Source: a bacterium
GTDB lineage: Bacteria; Patescibacteriota; Minisyncoccia; Minisyncoccales; JAGGXC01
Length of the DNA stretch: 38,848 bases
Assembly (NCBI GenBank): GCA_021157625.1
Contig: JAGGWD010000001.1
Location: 1-38,848, forward strand
Reading direction: 5' to 3'
The notes under the pieces are model-generated. The model was not told the DNA's origin. It ran no database searches and saw nothing but the letters and a program-made list of their open reading frames with translations. A program made the translations under genes and the position numbers. Every line of letters begins with the position of its first letter. The stretch's first letter is position 1. Below are positions 7,938 to 15,782 of the stretch, piece after piece.

Positions 7938-9125
7938 TCAATCATTTTCCAGTCCTTTTACTACTTCTATAGCTTTTTGAAGTTGAGGGTCTTTTTTCTC
8001 TTCATAATCCTGTTCTGTCATTTTTATCTCTATATCCGGTTTAAGACCAGATTCTGTAATTGATTGACCCTTTGGAGTTAACCACTTAGCTACTGTAATT
8101 TTCATACTAGAACCATCACTAAGACGAGATAATTCCTGCACCGACCCCTTTCCAAAAGATCTTTCACCTATAAGGGTCACATTCCGATCATCTCTTAATG
8201 CTGCTGCTAAAATTTCCGCTCCAGAAGCAGTGCCTTTATTAATTAAACATACCATAGGATAATCAGAAAATGAACCAGGCCCTTTTGCTCTGTATTCCTG
8301 AGAAGGTTGTCTTCCACCAAAATCTTCTATTGCTACTAATTCTCCTTTTTCTAAAAACCAACCCGCAATGATGCGCGCTACCTCTAAATAACCACCTGGG
8401 TTATTTCTTAAATCCAAAATTATTCTTTTGGCAGGACTTTTTAGAATTTCTTTGGAAGCTTTATTGAAATCATAACTAGCCAATTGAGTAAAATGATAAA
8501 GTTTAATATAAGCAATATCTCCTTCTTTTATTTCCCACTTCAAGGAAGGAATTTCTACTATATCTCTTTTTATTTTGAAATCTCGAGGCTCCTCCCATCC
8601 TTCTCTAAGAATGGTTAAAGTTACTTCTGTTCCTCTTGGTCCTCTTATTAATTTAACCGCTTCATCTAAAGAAATGTGTAAAGAAGGTTTTCCGTCTATC
8701 TTAACTATTTTGTCTCCTGGACGTAAACCAGCCTTTTGAGCAGGAGTACCTTCCAATGGAGTAATGACTTGAAGTTCTCCTTTAACTATTCCAATTTCCA
8801 TTCCTACCCCTTCAAATTTACCTGAGATATCTTCTGAAAATACTTTTGATTCTCGGGGTTCAAGGAATACAGTATAAGGATCTTCTAAACTCTCAAGCAT
8901 TCCCGAAATAGCACCGTAAATCATCTTTTTTGTGTCTAATTTTTGAGGATCTACGAATTTTTTATGTACTTCTCTCCATGCTTCCCAAAACAAAGAAAAA
9001 TCCACATCTTCGGGTGGACAAACTTTACAATGCACAGAAGATTTTCCTAATAAAAATCCGCTCCCGAAACTTGCAATTCCAAATAGAACAACAATAAAGA
9101 AAAGAAAAACTTTATATTTTTTCAT
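7938..9125 (-). CDS. S41 family C-terminal processing protease with PDZ domain
   Basis: From the ATG at 9125 the protein has 395 residues. An upstream in-frame ATG at 9203 is rejected because it falls inside tRNA-Lys. Residues about 5-28 are a membrane anchor or signal. A PDZ domain spans about 105-180 (GTPAQKAGLRPGDKI). The protease core contains LRNNPGGYL, the catalytic Ser302 in GTASGAEI and the general-base Lys326 in SFGKGSVQ. CtpA/Prc proteases trim or degrade C-termini of envelope proteins outside the cytoplasm. A cysteine pair (HCKVCPP) follows the anchor. The -10-like TATAAA lies 6 bases before the ATG. tRNA-Lys lies just upstream on the same strand. Confidence 0.93.
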   Translation of the reverse strand: MKKYKVFLFFIVVLFGIASFGSGFLLGKSSVHCKVCPPEDVDFSLFWEAWREVHKKFVDPQKLDTKKMIYGAISGMLESLEDPYTVFLEPRESKVFSEDISGKFEGVGMEIGIVKGELQVITPLEGTPAQKAGLRPGDKIVKIDGKPSLHISLDEAVKLIRGPRGTEVTLTILREGWEEPRDFKIKRDIVEIPSLKWEIKEGDIAYIKLYHFTQLASYDFNKASKEILKSPAKRIILDLRNNPGGYLEVARIIAGWFLEKGELVAIEDFGGRQPSQEYRAKGPGSFSDYPMVCLINKGTASGAEILAAALRDDRNVTLIGERSFGKGSVQELSRLSDGSSMKITVAKWLTPKGQSITESGLKPDIEIKMTEQDYEEKKDPQLQKAIEVVKGLEND

Positions 9126-9176
9126 GTTAATTTTATATAACAGATTTCCCAAAAATAGTCCAGACAAAAATAAAAG

Positions 9177-9249
9177 TGCCTCCGGGAGGACTCGAACCTC
9201 CAACCATCGGCTTAAAAGGCCGCTACTCTACCAATTGAGTTACGGAGGC
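9177..9249 (-). tRNA. trnK: tRNA-Lys (anticodon TTT)
   Basis: Reading the minus strand, the acceptor GCCTCCG pairs with CGGAGGC, the D arm is ACTC/GAGT, the anticodon loop is CTTTTAA, and the T loop is TTCGAGT on a GGAGG/CCTCC stem. The discriminator is A. CCA is not encoded. The 27:43 pair is a G-A mismatch. Confidence 0.95.
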
Positions 9250-9261
9250 GAATCATTTTTT

Positions 9262-9290
9262 ATCTTACCATTTTCAGAAAACAAAATCAA
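9262..9290 (-). promoter_or_regulatory. tRNA-Lys promoter
   Basis: On the minus strand TTGATT (9285-9290), a 17-base spacer ending in TGG, and TAAGAT (9262-9267) form an extended -10 promoter about 13 bases upstream of the tRNA. Confidence 0.6.
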
Positions 9291-9315
9291 CTCCTCGAAT
9301 TATAACTATCTGAAC

Positions 9316-10020
9316 TCAACGTTCTAAGGGAAACAAACATTGGCTACAAAATATATTTTTCTCCCATCTATCTCTAAACTCTTTGATTGTCAAAGCATCT
9401 TTTTTCTCAAACTCCCCTACCCTAACTCTCTCTAAATCAAAAAGGTAGCCTCCTGTAGCAAGTTTTTCTCCTATATCCCGTGCCAATGATCTGATATATA
9501 CACCCTTACCACAAACCACCTTTATCTTAAGATATGGCCAGTGATAATCAATCAATTCAATTTTTTTAATGTAAACCTTTCTTTTTGGTAATATAACTTT
9601 TTTTCCCTGACGTGCCAACTTATAGGCTGGCACTCCAGAAACCTTAATGGCTGAAAAATCGGGCGGTCGCTGATATATAAATCCCTCAAAAGAAGACAAA
9701 ATTTTTAGGATATCCTCTTTTGAAGGTTTTTGAGAAACCTTTATTTTCTCTTTTTTGCCTTCTTCATCATCTGTGTTACTTCTCCATCCTAATTTAATTG
9801 TAGCTATATACTCTTTTTCCTTTTTGACAATTTCAGAAAGTTTCTTTGTTGATTTTCTTCCAATTCCCACTACCAACACTCCTTCTGCCAAAGGATCTAA
9901 GGTACCCGCATGACCTACTCTTTTCTCTTTTGTAATTTTTCGGATTTCTTCAATCACATCATGGGAAGTACATCCTTTCTCTTTATATATAGGCACGATA
10001 ATACTCCCACAATTTGCCAT
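9316..10020 (-). CDS. truB: tRNA pseudouridine(55) synthase
   Basis: TruB isomerises U55 in the T loop of tRNAs. The 234-residue protein has the family segment IYKEKGCTSHDV at about 11-22 and the catalytic motif GHAGTLDPLAEG with Asp42. The RNA-binding and late motifs RPPDFSAIKVSGVPAYKLAR and GVYIRSLARDIG are also clear. It is short because it lacks the C-terminal PUA domain of the E. coli enzyme (about 314 residues). The T loops of the tRNAs here read TTCGA, so U55 is a valid target. It appears monocistronic and is divergent from the 10068 gene. Confidence 0.94.
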   Translation of the reverse strand: MANCGSIIVPIYKEKGCTSHDVIEEIRKITKEKRVGHAGTLDPLAEGVLVVGIGRKSTKKLSEIVKKEKEYIATIKLGWRSNTDDEEGKKEKIKVSQKPSKEDILKILSSFEGFIYQRPPDFSAIKVSGVPAYKLARQGKKVILPKRKVYIKKIELIDYHWPYLKIKVVCGKGVYIRSLARDIGEKLATGGYLFDLERVRVGEFEKKDALTIKEFRDRWEKNIFCSQCLFPLER

Positions 10021-10067
10021 ATATTTAGTTCTTATCTGAATTATGATAAAATTTTTAAATAGGGTTT

Positions 10068-10286
10068 ATGAGTCAAAAAATTCTCTCAAATATCTTATTT
10101 GTAATAATCCTCTCTATTTATTTGTGGTATACCTTTGCGATTGTCTATCATCTGATCAGATTTGGCGTTGGAACCAAACCCAAAAGAATGGCCTTAATTT
10201 TCTTTGTGGGTTCATTTATACTCTTCTCTGCAACAGTTATTTTTTACCTCAAGATAAATTGGCAAGATATATTAATAGCTAAATGA
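10068..10286 (+). CDS. Small membrane protein upstream of a PH-domain gene
   Basis: The 72-residue product has two predicted transmembrane helices (about 5-29 and 42-62) with a short basic loop (GTKPKRM). Its TGA stop overlaps the next start in the sequence ATGATG, so the two genes are translationally coupled. A minus-10 element TGATAAAAT (10045-10052) lies upstream, and AGGG precedes the ATG by a few bases, a weak ribosome site. No family is recognised. The coupling suggests it works with the PH-domain membrane protein. Confidence 0.65.
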   Translation: MSQKILSNILFVIILSIYLWYTFAIVYHLIRFGVGTKPKRMALIFFVGSFILFSATVIFYLKINWQDILIAK

Positions 10287-10810
10287 TGTCTATTTTTACT
10301 TTCTCAAAAAACACTTTTGAAGGACAACTTCCTGGAGAAGAAACTATTCTTGTGACAAGGAAACATTGGATTTTCTTAGTACTGCCTCTTTTCTTGATTT
10401 TTTTCCTAGGAGCAATAATATTAGCTTTCACTTTCTGGATAAGTTCTTTTTCTTGGTATGAGAGATTCTCTCCAATATGGCAATTTATTCTCAGTCTAAT
10501 CTTTTTAATTCTCTGGAATCTTGGATTTTGGTGGATTATGATTTATTCTCTTAATACCATCATAATAACCAACAAAAGAATAATCGAAAACAAGCAACTA
10601 GGTCTTTTCAAGCATATAGTTAATGAATTACAACTAAAGGATATACAAGATATTTCGGTAAAAATTATAGGACCCTTTGCTCATCTTATGAACTATGGAG
10701 ATATAGAAGTCCAGAGCGCCGGAACAGTAGCAAAGTTCTTTTTCAATCAGCTTCCTTGGCCAGAGAAAATAAAAAATGTCATTATGGAACAAAAAATCAA
10801 AGAATCATAG
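10283..10810 (+). CDS. Membrane protein with bacterial PH domain (bPH2/YdbS-like)
   Basis: The 175-residue protein starts with a soluble stretch containing FEGQLPGEETILVTRKHW. Two transmembrane helices follow (about 29-55 and 66-92). A small beta-rich domain then carries 'TIIITNKRIIENKQLGLFKH' and 'DIEVQSAGTVAKF', the pattern of the bPH2 (former DUF304) domain. Such proteins are very common in Parcubacteria and other small genomes; their role is unknown but membrane-linked. Translation is probably coupled to the preceding small membrane gene. The first of two consecutive ATGs is used here; either could be the start. Confidence 0.8.
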   Translation: MMSIFTFSKNTFEGQLPGEETILVTRKHWIFLVLPLFLIFFLGAIILAFTFWISSFSWYERFSPIWQFILSLIFLILWNLGFWWIMIYSLNTIIITNKRIIENKQLGLFKHIVNELQLKDIQDISVKIIGPFAHLMNYGDIEVQSAGTVAKFFFNQLPWPEKIKNVIMEQKIKES

Positions 10811-10871
10811 AACAGAAGCACTCCAGCGTAATTTGATCTTTTACCAATAAATAAATGTTTGATGAAATCAA

Positions 10872-11951
10872 CTAAATACCTTCTTGCCTTAATTTTTCTA
10901 AGAGTTCTCTTTGTTTCTTAGTTAGCCTTCGAGGTGTTTTTATTTTAAGTTTTACATAAAGATTTCCTCTCCCGAAACCACTAAAATGTGGGATACCTTT
11001 TTTTGAAATTCTAAATAATTTACCTGATTGAGTGCCAGGAGGAACTTTCAGAAGGAGAGTCTTGCCTTCAAGAGTCGGAACTTCTACTTCATCTCCCAGG
11101 GCAGCTTGTGAAAAAGAAATGGGTATTTCTACATAAAGATCATCTCCTCTCCTTTCAAAAATAGGATGTTTTCTTACTGAAATTCGTAAATATAGATCGC
11201 CTGGTTTTCCTTTCTTTCTTCCTGCATCACCCTTTCCTTTGATCTTAATCATCTGTCCTGAATCAACTCCTGCAGGAATAGTGACATCTATTTTTTCTTC
11301 CCCTATAATTCTTCCTTCACCTTTACAAACATTGCATGGCTTCTCGGGACGAAATCCTTCGCCTCCACATTCGGGGCATACTACGTATCGTGTTACGGTG
11401 CCAAAAAATGTTCTCTTTATCTCCTGAACCTGTCCTGTACCTCTGCAAGAAAAACATTCATTTAAACGGGTGCCGGGTTCAGCCCCGCTACCTTGACAGC
11501 GAGGACAAACAATATACTTTCTCAAAATAATTTCTTTGTGTTGATCTTTTAAAGTTTCGGCAAGAGACAATTCAATTTCAACCTCTATATCTTTTCCTCT
11601 CTTTAAATCCTTTTTAGGAGGCCAGAAACCTCCGCCAAAGAACTCCTCAAAAATATCACCTAAATCTTCAAATTCAAAATCAAAACCAGGTTTTTTCTTC
11701 CATTCTGAAAAATCAAAACCAAAACCTCCCTCGCCTGGAGTCGCTCCTTCAAATACTCGTCCAAATCTATCATATTGAGCCCTTTTCTCTTTATCAGAAA
11801 GAACCTGATATGCCTCGTTTATTTCTTTAAACTTTTTTTCGTCTCCTCCTTTATCAGGATGATATTTATGAGCCAAGCGACGATATGCTTTTTTGATCTC
11901 TTCCTGAGAAGCATTCCGAGGAACACCTAAAATTTTGTAATAATCTTTCAT
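10872..11951 (-). CDS. dnaJ: Chaperone DnaJ
   Basis: DnaJ delivers unfolded clients to DnaK and stimulates its ATPase. The 359-residue protein has a J domain at about 3-66 with HPDKGG, a Gly/Phe-rich linker (about 70-120), four zinc-binding CxxCxGxG repeats ([32 protein letters not shown]) between about 150 and 215, and two C-terminal beta domains. It is the last gene of the hrcA-grpE-hsp20-dnaK-dnaJ operon, 18 bp after dnaK. No Shine-Dalgarno is evident. Confidence 0.97.
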   Translation of the reverse strand: MKDYYKILGVPRNASQEEIKKAYRRLAHKYHPDKGGDEKKFKEINEAYQVLSDKEKRAQYDRFGRVFEGATPGEGGFGFDFSEWKKKPGFDFEFEDLGDIFEEFFGGGFWPPKKDLKRGKDIEVEIELSLAETLKDQHKEIILRKYIVCPRCQGSGAEPGTRLNECFSCRGTGQVQEIKRTFFGTVTRYVVCPECGGEGFRPEKPCNVCKGEGRIIGEEKIDVTIPAGVDSGQMIKIKGKGDAGRKKGKPGDLYLRISVRKHPIFERRGDDLYVEIPISFSQAALGDEVEVPTLEGKTLLLKVPPGTQSGKLFRISKKGIPHFSGFGRGNLYVKLKIKTPRRLTKKQRELLEKLRQEGI

Positions 11952-11969
11952 ACTTCTTTAAAATGAATA

Positions 11970-13841
11970 TTACTTTTCTTTATATTCTCCTTCTTGAGCA
12001 TCAGAATCAGAGTCTTTCTTATTGTTACCTTTTTCCTGAGCTCTTCTATAAAGCTCGGTTCCTACTTTCTGAAGAGCCTGAGAAAGCTGAGAAGTTTTGG
12101 TATCTATTTCTTCCTTGTTCTCTCCTTCTTTTGCTTTCTTTAACTCCTCTATCTTTTGCTCAATTTCTTTCTTAAGATCATCTGGAATTTTATCAGCATT
12201 ATCTCTCAGGCTTTTCTCAGCTGCATAGATTAAACTATCAGCTTTGTTTTTTGATTCAATCAATTCTTGTTTCTTTCTATCCTCTTCGGCATGTAATTCC
12301 GCTTCTCTTTTCATTCTCTCAATTTCTTCTTTAGAAATACCACATGATCCCTCAATACGGATTGATTGTTCTCTTCCTGTAGCTTTATCTCTTGCTGATA
12401 CATTCAGAATACCATTTGCATCAATATCAAAGGTAACTTCAATCTGAGGGACCCCACGTGGAGCAGGAGGAATTCCATCTAAAATAAACCTTCCTAAAGT
12501 TTTATTATCTGCTGCCATTGGTCTTTCTCCTTGAAGGACATGGATTTCTACAGATGTCTGATTATCAGCTGCGGTAGAAAAAATCTGGGTTTTGGAAGTA
12601 GGAATAGTGGTATTCTTGGGAATCAAAATAGTATTAACACCACCCAATGTTTCAATTCCTAAAGATAAAGGAGTAACATCCAAAAGAAGCACATCTCTAA
12701 CCTCGCCCTGAAGAATACCACCCTCCACTGCCGCTCCAATGGCTACTACCTCATCCGGATTAATTCCCTGACATGGCTCCTTACCAAATAATTTTTTAAT
12801 TTCTTCTTTTATTTTGGGCATTCTTGTCTGGCCTCCTACCAAAACTATCTCTTCAATATCCTTGGGCTCCAGTTTGGCTTCCTTTAATGTTTGCTTAACT
12901 AGCTCAATTGATCTATCAATGTATTCTTTTACTAAATTCTCAAACTGCGCTCTGGTTAACTTATAGTAAAGATGCTTTGGTCCAGAGGCATCAGAAGTGA
13001 TAAAGGGAAGATTAATCTCTGTCTCCAAAGTGGTAGAAAGCTCAATTTTTGCTTTCTCAGCAGCCTCTTTTAATCTTTGAAGCGCCAACTTATCTTTAGA
13101 TAAATCAATTCCTTGATCTTTTTTGAACTGCTCTACCAACCAGTCCATTATCTTTTGATCAAAATCATCACCTCCCAAATGAGTATCTCCTCCTGTCGCT
13201 TTCACCTCTACTGTATCTTCTCCTACGTCTAATATAGAAATATCAAAAGTACCTCCTCCAAAATCATAGACTACAATTTGCTGATTTTTCTTTTTAGTTA
13301 ATCCATAAGCAAGAGCAGCAGCTGTTGGTTCATTAATTACTCTTCTTACCTTAAATCCAGCAATCTCTCCTGCCACTTTTGTAGCCTTTCTTTGAGAATC
13401 ATCAAAATAAGCAGGACAGGTTATAATTGCTTCCTCGATTTTCTCTCCTAATTTTTCTTCCGCATCTCTTTTTAACTTCTGAAGGATCATTGCAGAGATC
13501 TCTACTGGTTTATACCATTTATCTCCCATTTTCACCTCTACTCCTCCTTCTGATGACTCTCTGATATCATAAGGAAGAAGTTTCTTATCACGCTGAACTT
13601 CGGGATCACTAAATCTTCGTCCTATGAGTCTTTTAATAGAGAAAATAGTATTCTTGGGATTAGTAATCTGTTGACGTCTCGCTGTTACACCCACTAATAT
13701 CTCTCCACTTTTTGACAATGCAACAACAGAAGGGGTAGTTCTTGCTCCTTCTTTGTTTTCTATAATCCGTGGTTCTCCTCCTTCAACCACGGCCATTGCT
13801 GAGAAAGTTGTACCTAAATCTATGCCTAATATTTTTCCCAT
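11970..13841 (-). CDS. dnaK: Chaperone DnaK (Hsp70)
   Basis: This ATP-driven chaperone has 623 residues. The ATPase domain starts [21 protein letters not shown] and has [13 protein letters not shown] (phosphate 2) and [10 protein letters not shown] (adenosine motif). The substrate domain holds [13 protein letters not shown], and a Lys/Glu-rich lid ends the protein. The first phosphate loop reads GTTFSAM, compared with GTTNSCV in E. coli. It lies between hsp20 and dnaJ; a nested hairpin of about 65 bp (13863-13928) precedes it. Regulation is presumably by HrcA through the CIRCE at the operon head. Confidence 0.98.
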   Translation of the reverse strand: MGKILGIDLGTTFSAMAVVEGGEPRIIENKEGARTTPSVVALSKSGEILVGVTARRQQITNPKNTIFSIKRLIGRRFSDPEVQRDKKLLPYDIRESSEGGVEVKMGDKWYKPVEISAMILQKLKRDAEEKLGEKIEEAIITCPAYFDDSQRKATKVAGEIAGFKVRRVINEPTAAALAYGLTKKKNQQIVVYDFGGGTFDISILDVGEDTVEVKATGGDTHLGGDDFDQKIMDWLVEQFKKDQGIDLSKDKLALQRLKEAAEKAKIELSTTLETEINLPFITSDASGPKHLYYKLTRAQFENLVKEYIDRSIELVKQTLKEAKLEPKDIEEIVLVGGQTRMPKIKEEIKKLFGKEPCQGINPDEVVAIGAAVEGGILQGEVRDVLLLDVTPLSLGIETLGGVNTILIPKNTTIPTSKTQIFSTAADNQTSVEIHVLQGERPMAADNKTLGRFILDGIPPAPRGVPQIEVTFDIDANGILNVSARDKATGREQSIRIEGSCGISKEEIERMKREAELHAEEDRKKQELIESKNKADSLIYAAEKSLRDNADKIPDDLKKEIEQKIEELKKAKEGENKEEIDTKTSQLSQALQKVGTELYRRAQEKGNNKKDSDSDAQEGEYKEK

Positions 13842-13862
13842 AGTTTTTAAAAATTATTTATT

Positions 13863-13928
13863 AATAAAGACCACATCCTGCCGACTATCTCTAAAATTTA
13901 AGACAGTCGGCAGAACCCAGTCTTTATT
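13863..13928. repeat. Nested hairpin between hsp20 and dnaK
   Basis: Two nested perfect inverted repeats, AATAAAGAC/GTCTTTATT (outer, 9 bp) and CTGCCGACT/AGTCGGCAG (inner, 9 bp), fill the hsp20-dnaK gap and reach into the hsp20 stop codon. The stem is long but is not followed directly by a clean T run on the operon strand, so an mRNA processing or stability element or a partial attenuator is more likely than a full terminator. Confidence 0.6.
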
Positions 13929-14337
13929 ATTTCTTAACTTTAATTTTTATCTTCTTTGCCTTTTCTTTTTTCTCGGGCTTTGCTTTAGGAATAGTAATAG
14001 TCAATATTCCATCGGCATATTCAGCCTCCGCTTTCTCGTCAATCACATCTACAGGCAATGGTACAGCTCTCTGATAATACCCTCGAGAAAGTTCTCTTCG
14101 ATAATATCCTTTCTTTTTCTCCTCTTTAGAAGTCTCACTCTTAGCCTCTACCTTAAGAATGTTGTTTTTAACCTCTACCTCTATATTCTTTGGATCTACA
14201 CCAGGCAGTTCCACCTCCGCTATTACTTTTCCATCTTTTTCATAAATATCCATCTTAGGAGTCTTCATTGAAGGCCATTCTTCTTCAAACCATCTCTCAA
14301 GTTCCCAGAAAGGATTACGATAAGGAATTAGAGACAT
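13927..14337 (-). CDS. Small heat-shock protein (Hsp20/alpha-crystallin)
   Basis: The 136-residue protein is an ATP-independent holdase. The alpha-crystallin domain runs from about residue 25 to 120, with VELPGVDPKNIEVEVKNN, a GYYRRELSRGYYQRAVPLP segment and AEYADGILTITIPK (the conserved GxLxIxxPK-type end). A Lys-rich tail follows in place of the usual IXI motif, ending KKIKIKVKK, which still contains an IKI. It is embedded in the dnaK operon between grpE and dnaK, an uncommon arrangement implying co-induction through HrcA/CIRCE. No Shine-Dalgarno is present; the leader is almost pure A/T. Confidence 0.95.
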   Translation of the reverse strand: MSLIPYRNPFWELERWFEEEWPSMKTPKMDIYEKDGKVIAEVELPGVDPKNIEVEVKNNILKVEAKSETSKEEKKKGYYRRELSRGYYQRAVPLPVDVIDEKAEAEYADGILTITIPKAKPEKKEKAKKIKIKVKK

Positions 14338-14380
14338 ATTAATTATTTTTTTTAATTTTTAAATACTTAGCGACCTTTGT

Positions 14381-14923
14381 TTATTTTGAAACTTTAACTT
14401 TAGCAGGTCTTAGTACTTTGTCTTCTAATATGTAACCTTTCTGCACTTCTTCTATTACTATTCCTGATTCTTTATCTTTTACTTCTACTTCTTCAACAAC
14501 TTCATGAAAATTGGGGTCAAATTTCTTTCCTAATGACTGAATTTCTTTTAAGCCTTGATTTTTTAAAAAATCCAGAAGTTGAATTTTGATCTGAAGCAAT
14601 CCTTTTAAATATTGATTTTCCTTCATGTCTTCTGGGATCTCTTTCTCTGCTTTCTCAAAGTTATCCAAGACAGGCAAAATCTTCAAAATGAATTCCTCAT
14701 TGGCATATTTTATAATATCTTTAAATCTTTCTGTCTCTTCTTTTTTGTAATTAAGAAAATTAGCTCTTTCACGTTGCCATCCTGCTAAAAACTCTTCTTT
14801 TTCTTTCTGGCATTTCTCTAATGCTTTCTTTAAATCAGAGACAGACAATTCTTTCTCTGCGCTAGCCTTCTGTGTTTTGGATTCTCTATCTATTTCTTTG
14901 GTGGTATCTTCTTTTTTCTCCAT
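14381..14923 (-). CDS. grpE: Nucleotide exchange factor GrpE
   Basis: GrpE releases ADP from DnaK. The 180-residue protein has a charged disordered N-terminus, a long coiled-coil helix (about 28-110; 'WQRERANFLNYKKEETERF' is the typical family segment) and a C-terminal beta domain with FDPNFHEVVEEVEV and 'GYILEDKVLRPAKVKVSK', both family hallmarks. It follows hrcA by 12 bp and precedes hsp20 by about 43 bp. Length is normal. Confidence 0.96.
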   Translation of the reverse strand: MEKKEDTTKEIDRESKTQKASAEKELSVSDLKKALEKCQKEKEEFLAGWQRERANFLNYKKEETERFKDIIKYANEEFILKILPVLDNFEKAEKEIPEDMKENQYLKGLLQIKIQLLDFLKNQGLKEIQSLGKKFDPNFHEVVEEVEVKDKESGIVIEEVQKGYILEDKVLRPAKVKVSK

Positions 14924-14935
14924 CTTAATTTACTC

Positions 14936-15661
14936 TTAATTTTCTTGTAATGAATGAGTTAAGAGGTTTATAAGAGATATATTTTTATTATAATTCATTC
15001 TCTTCGGTCCTAAAATAGCAAACATTCCTTCACAACCCAATTCAGTACATGTAAATCGCGCTGTGATGATACTAAAATCACTGCTTTTGAAAACTGGATT
15101 TTCTTTTCCTATATATACCTTGGGCTCTCCAGAAGCTTGAGCAACGATCTCCTTAATATGCTTCTCAAATCTTTCTATCATTTTAATAAATTCAAGAGTA
15201 ATTTCTTTGCCTTGAAATTCTGGTTCAGAGAGCACCCTTCTCCATCCTTCTTTCCAAAGAAGATCTTCTTCTACTAAATAAGTTAAACCCAAATTAGAAG
15301 AATAATCCGCAATCACTCTACTTGCCACCTGAATCAACTTGACTGCATTTTCCATCTCTCTCTCTATTTCTTTTAAAATTTTGCTTTGTTTTTCTTCAGT
15401 GAAAAAACTACACTCTTTCTTGCAGAGAGAATCCACAAAGAACCGATAACCCTTATCAGTAGGTACCCTCCCTGCTGATGTATGGGGCTGATAAAGAAAT
15501 CCTTGATCAGTAAGCTTCTGCATTTCTATTCTAAGAGTTGCAGGAGATACACCAAAATTATACTTCTCCCAAAGAAGCTTAGAACTCACCGGTAAAGCAG
15601 AATGTATATATTCTTTTACTATTTTTTCTAATATCTTTTCTTGTCGCGCAGTAATAGCCAT
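14936..15661 (-). CDS. hrcA: Heat-inducible transcription repressor HrcA, short form
   Basis: HrcA binds CIRCE and represses the chaperone operon. The ATG at 15661 (MAITARQEKILEK) is chosen because the in-frame ATG at 15685 falls inside the operator and before the expected transcription start. Residues about 1-75 form the winged-helix domain (LPVSSKLLWEKYNFGVSPATLRIEM, shown here only by the short marker SPATLR, then HTSAGRVPTDKGYRFFVD). At 241 residues it is about 100 shorter than the usual ~340. The central GAF-like region is compressed, although a typical late segment with GPKRMNY is kept. A 16-base-spaced TTGACA/TAAAAT promoter ends 7 bases before the ATG, so the mRNA should be leaderless. 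Confidence 0.92.
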   Translation of the reverse strand: MAITARQEKILEKIVKEYIHSALPVSSKLLWEKYNFGVSPATLRIEMQKLTDQGFLYQPHTSAGRVPTDKGYRFFVDSLCKKECSFFTEEKQSKILKEIEREMENAVKLIQVASRVIADYSSNLGLTYLVEEDLLWKEGWRRVLSEPEFQGKEITLEFIKMIERFEKHIKEIVAQASGEPKVYIGKENPVFKSSDFSIITARFTCTELGCEGMFAILGPKRMNYNKNISLINLLTHSLQEN

Positions 15662-15668
15662 TAACTCT

Positions 15669-15696
15669 ATTTTAAAAATTATCACTCTCTTGTCAA
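15669..15696 (-). promoter_or_regulatory. Heat-shock operon promoter, overlapping CIRCE
   Basis: On the minus strand TTGACA (15691-15696), a 16-base spacer and TAAAAT (15669-15674) predict transcription starting at or next to the hrcA ATG at 15661. The -35 occupies the central spacer of the CIRCE element, so HrcA binding would block RNA polymerase directly. Confidence 0.75.
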
Positions 15697-15705
15697 GAGT
15701 GCTAA
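15679..15705. promoter_or_regulatory. CIRCE operator
   Basis: On the minus strand TTAGCACTC, nine bases, then GAGTGATAA. This matches the consensus TTAGCACTC-N9-GAGTGCTAA except for one base in the second half-site. It is the HrcA binding site, located immediately upstream of hrcA. Confidence 0.95.
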
Positions 15706-15716
15706 TTCAAAAGTTA

Positions 15717-15741
15717 ATCAAAAAGCTCTCTTCGAGAGCTT
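15717..15741 (-). terminator. Intrinsic terminator after the nucleotidyltransferase gene
   Basis: On the minus strand AAGCTCTC, GAA, GAGAGCTT is followed directly by further Ts. It separates the 15783-17003 gene from the heat-shock operon. Confidence 0.85.
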
Positions 15742-15782
15742 ATTAAAAATATAAAAAAGAGGGAGAGGTTATTTAAAGATCT

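Noticed and set aside
9126-9203. N-terminal extension of the S41 protease
   Set aside because: It would translate most of tRNA-Lys; the ATG at 9125 gives a normal signal/anchor start.
10043-10282. 79-codon ORF overlapping the small membrane gene
   Set aside because: It is out of frame with the better-supported 10068 gene, which is coupled to the PH-domain gene and has a consistent membrane profile.
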